Shown: positions 60,663-64,000 of the stretch, piece after piece
Layout: every line of letters begins with the position of its first letter
Numbering within the stretch: the first letter of the stretch is position 1
NCBI GenBank assembly: GCA_016748015.1
Contig: JAAOMT010000445.1
Span: forward strand, 129,239 to 193,238
Direction of reading: 5' to 3'
Source: Geosiphon pyriformis
Lineage: Eukaryota; Glomeromycota; Glomeromycetes; Archaeosporales; Geosiphonaceae
Length of the DNA stretch: 64,000 nucleotides
Program-made: the position numbers and the translations under genes
The notes under the pieces: generated by a model
What the model saw: only the letters and a program-made list of their open reading frames with translations
Told to the model about the DNA's origin: nothing
Databases searched by the model: none

Positions 60663-62491
60663 TCACTTGATTCTTGCGTTGATAACTGTAGCAACAGTAC
60701 AGACACCTTTCTCTGTTCTAAGTAAATGCACATTCTGGTTTTCCAGATTCACCCAAGAGGCTTCTTTATTATTGGTTGTAATTAAACCAGGTTGCAAAGT
60801 CTCCCAGATTTTTTTCTTTGGATTGAGAATTAATTCTGGGGTTCCCTCTTAAGAAGAATTGACTGATTAATAAAAATGGTAAAAATAAATATCATAATTT
60901 GAAATGATGATAATCAATGAAACCTTGATAGCCTTCGAAATATACTCGTTCACCAGGTTGGGAGCCAGTAGGTGGATCAACGAGCTCAACTTTACCTTCG
61001 GGTGACGTCGCGGCCAGTACCATCGCAAATGATTTTATTCCACGCATTCTAGAATAGAAATCATAATATGGGCGTCGAATTGTTGAGAACATCTATAACA
61101 ATAGTCAACTATTAATCCGCTTACGCTGCGGGTTTTAGATTGCATAGCAATACGACGTCTCGCTCCTAGAAAATTTTAAGATTTCAGCTAAATACAAGAC
61201 CTCAGGTAAAAATTTAGATGGATTACCTGCATCTCATTCAATGGTATATGGTTTACTAAACCACTGACAACTGTTCTTGGAGCTTCTTCACCGGCATTAA
61301 TTTGTTCAATATACAGCGCATCGGCGTCTGGGTGCTTTTCCACATGAATAATATGACCAACCCTTAGATCAAGCAGAGATGGGACAATGGATATTGGTGC
61401 TGCAGGGGTGGGGGCTTGCTTCGGGTTCTTATCAGTTTTGGCCTCTTTTTGTACCCCTTTCCCCGCTTCTCTTCTTTTTCTATCGGGACTCTGGGTTTTA
61501 TCGGGTTCCATAGATAAATTTGATGTCGATGTTGAAGCTGGTTTCAAAGATGATTCCCCTTTGTTTTCTATTTTTATTTTTTTAGCTTCGACTTTTTTAG
61601 GCACCTTAGAATTGAACAATTATCAGACCAATCTTTCGAGAGCGAAAGAAGAGTAAGTAAATTTTACCCGTGGTGCGTCTAAATCAATTTCAACTAAACT
61701 CAGGCCACTTTTCGGACCTGTCTCGGCGGCTACAGTATTCTGAATTAAATCAAACCACCTGGTCAAATGAGGCAACTCGAACCTCCTTTGATGTTTCAAA
61801 TTTGCCTACTTCCACCAATTTAACGCAAGATCAATTACAAATAACCAAATGAAGAAACAAATTTTTGTAACATACCAAATATGAGTGAATACGAGCAAAT
61901 GCTGCTAGATCAGCATATGATGATTTGTTTCCCACAAGAAATGTACGGGAGGCTAGATGTTCATTTAGCTTCTGAAAATACCAAATGCGAGGGGAAATAT
62001 TTACAACATACTATAAACCTCGGGTTCACCAAGACAATAATGAAAATATTACACACATTTGCGGCATCTATTGGCTTTTGATCGGCATCAGCCGTTATAC
62101 TTAGCCATTTCTCGACCTTGATAATAACAAAAAATTAATTGTAAAATCAGAAATTTTTGATTGCGGAATATAAAAATTTTGTCAATAACTACTTGAATCC
62201 AGATTTTAGGCGTACCTCACTGTTAAATTCGGTTTTAAGAGCGGACTCGTTATCATAATTTTTAACTAAATAAGAAACTATATTATTTGATCCAGCTAAG
62301 AACTTCCCGTCCGAGAACCTTATAGTTGAGGTCTGTTTTCAAAGAACTATTTTAAATCTATAGAATAAACGTGGAAAATATGCACAAAAAGATACCTGGA
62401 CGCTGGCTTCTTCTAATACCAAAGAATTAGATATAGAGTGATATAAAAGTTTAGTTGCGTGGTCGTTCGTTGCAAAAGAAATAGAAGCCAT
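60663..62491 (-). CDS. Arc1/AIMP1-like tRNA-binding protein (GST-like plus EMAP-II domain)
   Basis: The start at 62491 gives [17 protein letters not shown]. Exons then encode [39 protein letters not shown] and [20 protein letters not shown], a GST-C-like module. [12 protein letters not shown] follows, then a Lys/Glu-rich linker (61440-61600). The tRNA-binding OB-fold has [54 protein letters not shown] and [20 protein letters not shown] last exon has [15 protein letters not shown] and ends TGA at 60663-60665. Yeast Arc1 and animal AIMP1 bring tRNA to aminoacyl-tRNA synthetases; the GST part docks the synthetases. It is arranged head to head with FAHD1. Exon borders are approximate. Confidence 0.9.
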
Positions 62492-62635
62492 TTTTTGAAA
62501 AGCAACAGCTAATTCTACTCGAATATCTAGACAAATTTAAAGGCTAAGCCACCTGGAAATAACTCTATATAAGAAAATCTTAATTTTTGTTCGGAAAAAT
62601 CAATCAATCGTTTCTAATGATTGATAGAGTGAATT
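62492..62635. promoter_or_regulatory. Short bidirectional promoter, Arc1/AIMP1-like / FAHD1
   Basis: Only 144 bases separate the two divergent start codons, so both promoters and 5' UTRs must share this sequence. No named motif is visible. It is the tightest spacing in the window. Confidence 0.45.
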
Positions 62636-63879
62636 ATGAGGAATTTTGCAACTATCGGCAAAAAAATTGTAGCCATTGGACGAAACTTTACGTAAAATGA
62701 TTGCCAATTATTCGTAAAATAAAATCCTTTTGAAGTATTAATTAAGGAAGGGGGATTTTTTTGAAAATAGCGAGCACGCCAAAGAGCTATCAAATCCAGT
62801 CCCAAGGGTACCGTTCTTTTTTTTAAAACCAACGACATCATACTTATTTCAAGGGGGGAATGTGGAGCTTCCAAAAGGGTGTATCGTGCATCATGAAGGT
62901 GTTCATTTAAATTTTTTGATCAAATAAAATTTACAGCATCATGAGACGATAATTTTCCGGCCGGAATTACATGAAACTTGAAATTTCAAATGTCTAAATT
63001 CATAGTTTGATTTGCTCTTCAGTGGAATTAGGAGTTGTAATTGGTAAAGAAGGTCGCGATATTCCAGCCTCACATGCATTTAACTATATTTCTGGTAAAA
63101 ATATCTTGAAGAATTTTCGGTTTTGATTGGAAAAATTCAATTTCTGATTTGAAAGTCTAAATGGTATCAGGATATGTTCTCGGAATAGATATGACGGCCC
63201 GAAATCTCCAAGTAAGTGCTCATTTGTTCTACGATTCACCGTGTTTGATTACTCGTGTGACTTTTATTCCTGATAGGATGCTGCAAAAAAGAGAGGATTA
63301 CCATGGGCTGCTGCTAAAGGATTTGATTCGTTTCTTCCCATCGGGTATTACTCATTATATTCTTAAAATCGCGTGATTACAAATTGGTAATTCAAAATTA
63401 TAAAATCAATCGATTATTTTAATCGCAAGAGACTTTATTCCAAAAACTGAATTATCAAATCCGCAAGATGTGAACCTTTGGCTCAAGGTAAAAATAGTTA
63501 ACGCGTCGTCTGAAAATCTAATCGACTAATATATAGATTTGTCTTTTAAATATCTTTAAAGGTCGATAATGTTACCAAACAAGATGGCAACACCAAAGAC
63601 ATGATCTTTTCAATACCTCTATTAATTGAACATATCAGTTCGATAATGAAGCTAGAACCGGGTGATTTACTTCTCACAGGTGCGCTAGGTTCGTCGTATA
63701 ATTTTTGGAAAAATCAAAAGTAAATGTTTCAAATATATTTAGGAACACCTGAAGGCGTAGGCCCTGTAGAGCCGGGACAAACTATTACTGCTGGATTGAA
63801 CTTTGAAAGTAAAAGTCTGTCAAAAGTCACATTCCCAACGATTTCACGAAATGGTTTATTTAAAATTTCAGAACTTTGA
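62636..63879 (+). CDS. FAHD1: FAHD1-like acylpyruvase / oxaloacetate decarboxylase (FAH family)
   Basis: Eight exons give 225 aa: 62636-62691, 62771-62898, 63023-63094, 63171-63211, 63277-63344, 63430-63487, 63562-63679 and 63743-63879. The N-terminus MRNFATIGKKIVAIGRNFTE and HAKELSNPVP are typical. IVHHEVELGVVIGK supplies the two metal-binding Glu residues and GYVLGIDMTARNLQ the Asp. LPWAAAKGFDSFLPIG and LLLTGTPEGVGPVEPGQ complete the fold. Family members hydrolyse acylpyruvates and decarboxylate oxaloacetate with Mg2+, in mitochondria in animals. The last exon may be read through to TGA 63877-63879, as given, or spliced again at 63813. It shares a 144-bp promoter with the Arc1/AIMP1-like gene. 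Confidence 0.92.
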
Positions 63880-63900
63880 AAATTATCCCCTTAATCAGTT

Positions 63901-63913
63901 GGGGGGGGGGGGG
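63901..63913 (+). repeat. Poly-G run just downstream of FAHD1
   Basis: Thirteen consecutive G, followed by AGGAG, lie about 20 bases after the FAHD1 stop codon in otherwise AT-rich DNA. The length may be uncertain because homopolymers are error-prone. Confidence 0.9.
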
Positions 63914-64000
63914 AGGAGATAAAATTTTGCGACAATCATAAGGAAAGGGTTTTACTAATATATTCATTATTTGCTCATAATATCTAAAGAAATCACATAA

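Overview
This is a very AT-rich eukaryotic window. Its single-copy genes are intron-dense, with GT..AG introns of mostly 50-100 bases, and almost everything between them is transposon-derived. The host proteins (RPA49, PUS7, a derlin, a TMEM256-like protein, an Arc1/AIMP1-like protein, FAHD1) read with the standard code. Gene style, AT content and the particular retroelement families suggest a repeat-rich fungus, most likely an arbuscular-mycorrhizal (Glomeromycotina) genome. That assignment is inference from protein style; no species is claimed.

Layout. 84-330: 3' tail of a LINE (minus). 1592-3680: RPA49 (minus, 9 exons). 3690-6100: AT-rich decayed repeat. 6100-26405: a nearly full-length LINE (LINE-1, plus, about 6.8 kb without its guests), split by two LTR elements. 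These are Ty3/gypsy element A (7455-17620) in ORF1 and a short internally deleted element B (20253-23563) in the reverse-transcriptase region. 26406-27825: AT-rich repeat. 27826-44930: a second full-length LINE (LINE-2, minus), split in ORF1 by Ty3/gypsy element C (32741-42976). 44930-46000: AT-rich repeat. 46000-51185: a 5'-truncated, heavily AT-shifted LINE (LINE-3, plus) carrying a solo LTR (D, 48833-49824). It also holds an assembly gap (N, 50191-50210) flanked by an apparently identical 633-bp duplication. 51869-55077: PUS7 (minus). 55.1-58.3 kb: AT-rich repeat with a pentanucleotide microsatellite. 58292-63879: a compact island of four genes: derlin (minus), TMEM256-like (plus), Arc1/AIMP1-like (minus), FAHD1 (plus).

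The LTR elements are the notable system. A, B, C and D share TGTTAC...GTAACA-type ends and 4-bp target duplications. A and C encode what was a single gag-pol frame of about 2,790 codons, unusually long for Ty3/gypsy. The order is Gag with CCHC knuckle, aspartic protease, a Cys-rich module I do not recognise, dUTPase, RT, RNase H, DD35E integrase and a long post-integrase region. B keeps only the two ends of this frame around an 86-bp minisatellite. The U3 regions of A/C, B and D carry unrelated short repeat arrays.

Decay is almost purely by C-to-T / G-to-A transitions, much of it at CpG. It explains mismatched target duplications, lost RT catalytic Asp residues and parallel Arg-to-stop changes in separate copies. 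Nesting gives the order of events: AT-rich repeats first, LINEs into them, LTR elements into the LINEs. No element here looks coding-competent.
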